Program-made: the position numbers and the translations under genes | Shown here: positions 62,951 to 64,000 of the stretch, piece after piece | How positions within the stretch are numbered: the first letter of the stretch is position 1 | How the letters are laid out: the number at the start of each line of letters is the position of its first letter | NCBI GenBank assembly: GCA_964393605.1 | Contig: CAYMUL010000019.1 | Location: 1 to 64,000 of the forward strand | DNA: 64,000 nucleotides | Source: CAYMUL01 sp964393605 | GTDB taxonomy: Bacteria; Bacteroidota; Ignavibacteria; Ignavibacteriales; Ignavibacteriaceae | Direction of reading: 5' to 3' | Notes under the pieces: model-generated | Told to the model about the DNA's origin: nothing | Database searches by the model: none | The model's input: only the letters and a program-made list of their open reading frames with translations

Positions 62951-64000
62951 ATGATCGTCAATAAATATTTTCATCATTCAAACTTGTTGCAAATGTTTGC
63001 AGTTTTTTTTCTTTTCATTTTATTGGTTGAATCAACCGATGCACAGGAAGTTTATAATGTTCAATTTACTATTGATGGAGTTAAAGATCTTACCGCGCAT
63101 ATCTATTCAATAAAAGGGGAGAAGGCATCTCTGCTCGATTCAATTGTTGCGGATAAAAATAATTCCTTCAATTTTTTATTCGTTGAAAAACAAAATCATG
63201 TTGGAATGTATCGTTTGAGATTTGACGGACGAAGAAATCTTGAATTTATTTTTGAAAATGAAAACATCAACATCAAAACCAGCGCAACCGCCATTTACGA
63301 TAGCATCACCGTAATCGAAAGTGAGAGCAATAAATTGTTTTATGAATTCGGTAAACTCAACAGAACATTTAAACAAATGACAGAAGTGTTTCAATATGTA
63401 TTGTTGAAGTATCCGCAAAAAGATGATTACTATATCGCATCGCTCGTGAAGTTAGAATCAGTGCAAAAGGATTATCAATCTTTCATTGCACGCCAGCACA
63501 ACAATACTTTTATCGGGCGATACATAAATTCGATGCAACTGCCGATAATAGATTACACAATGAATATCGAAGCACAACTTAAATATTTAAAGACTCGTGG
63601 GAACGATAAAATAGATTTCAACGACGAGCTACTGACGAACTCCGATTTATTTTCAAGCAAGTCAATTGAATATCTTTTCTATTTTAGAAATCCGCAGCTG
63701 CCGAAGGAATTGCTCGAAAAGGAATTCATGTCGGCGGTAGATTCAATACTGCTCAAAGCGCGCCTGAACGCCAATGTATATAAGCATATCGTCGAATATT
63801 TGATTGACGGATTTCGCCAATTCGGTTTTGATTTAATCATCGATTACATTGTTGATAAGTACGTCATCGCCGATGATATTTGTCTCGATGCTAAATTACA
63901 GAATTCAATACAACGAAGAATAGACCAAAGTAAGTTTATCAAGATTGGTTCGACGGCACCGGAAATTTCCTTGCCGGACAAAACCGGGGAAAAATTTTCT
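62951..64000 (+). CDS. DUF4369-like/thioredoxin-fold exported protein, partial at the right edge
   Basis: The frame is open from ATG 62951 to the window edge: 350 codons, incomplete. A signal peptide (LQMFAVFFLFILLVES) is cleaved near TDAQ. Residues about 35-110 look like the DUF4369 beta domain (YNVQFTIDGVKDLTAHIYS). A helical middle follows, then the start of a thioredoxin/AhpC domain (IKIGSTAPEISLPDKTGEKF) whose catalytic CxxC would lie beyond the edge. Proteins of this plan are periplasmic disulfide reductases in Bacteroidota. The call depends on the missing part. Confidence 0.8.
   Translation, partial: MIVNKYFHHSNLLQMFAVFFLFILLVESTDAQEVYNVQFTIDGVKDLTAHIYSIKGEKASLLDSIVADKNNSFNFLFVEKQNHVGMYRLRFDGRRNLEFIFENENINIKTSATAIYDSITVIESESNKLFYEFGKLNRTFKQMTEVFQYVLLKYPQKDDYYIASLVKLESVQKDYQSFIARQHNNTFIGRYINSMQLPIIDYTMNIEAQLKYLKTRGNDKIDFNDELLTNSDLFSSKSIEYLFYFRNPQLPKELLEKEFMSAVDSILLKARLNANVYKHIVEYLIDGFRQFGFDLIIDYIVDKYVIADDICLDAKLQNSIQRRIDQSKFIKIGSTAPEISLPDKTGEKFS

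Overview
The window reads as a chromosomal segment of an AT-rich, Gram-negative bacterium of the Bacteroidota/Ignavibacteriota side of the tree (an Ignavibacteria/Melioribacter-like organism is my best guess). The grounds are the type IX secretion genes porU and porV, many secreted proteins ending in a type A C-terminal sorting domain (the YPNPFNP family), an alternative complex III (Act) locus fused to an A2-type cytochrome oxidase locus, and one candidate Bacteroidota-style TAnnTTTG promoter element. No rRNA, tRNA, CRISPR array, transposase or phage gene was seen. This assignment is inference from gene content only.

Layout. 1-297: four 76-bp tandem repeats cut by the window edge. 308-2431 (minus): an APC permease carrying PTS-EIIA-like and RCK-C-like regulatory domains. 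2557-4079: small 2Fe-2S protein, endonuclease III, HD-domain protein. 4213-16462: a type IX secretion block, porU-porV followed by an M6-like protein whose HEXXH motif is lost, a large peptidase/beta-propeller/outer-membrane protein and a small membrane protein. 16576-20853: der, a CoA-disulfide-reductase-like flavoprotein, upp and a TPR protein, with overlapping starts and stops. 20965-23564: rel and ruvX. 23636-24729: two bacterial microcompartment (BMC) shell proteins with no partner enzymes nearby, the second with a long charged tail and a SAP/Rho-N-like end. 24772-31628: ybbR-like, tmk, an S41 protease, a zinc-ribbon membrane protein and a glcD/glcF-type oxidase pair around a small exported protein. 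32030-37108: accessory exported proteins, including a metalloprotease gene split by an in-frame TGA.

37681-52425 is the respiratory core: actA, a 58-residue protein, actB, actC, a fused actD-actE, actF, a cytochrome c, a SCO protein, oxidase subunits I, III, IV and II, heme O synthase and a membrane-anchored cytochrome c. It would take electrons from quinol through ACIII and c-type hemes to oxygen, with its own copper and heme maturation factors.

52731-62818 holds sorting-domain cargo proteins: a subtilase whose signal peptide lies behind a (CT)9 tract that puts it out of frame, two BNR/propeller-type proteins with a 155-bp identical 3' segment interrupted by a palindromic element, an M24 peptidase on the minus strand, and a large choice-of-anchor-type protein. 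A DUF4369/thioredoxin-type protein runs off the right edge.

The observations most worth following are the CT-tract contingency-like subtilase, the in-frame palindromic insertions in sorting domains, the orphan BMC pair, the pseudo-peptidase next to porU/porV, the nonsense-split metalloprotease and the ActD-ActE fusion.
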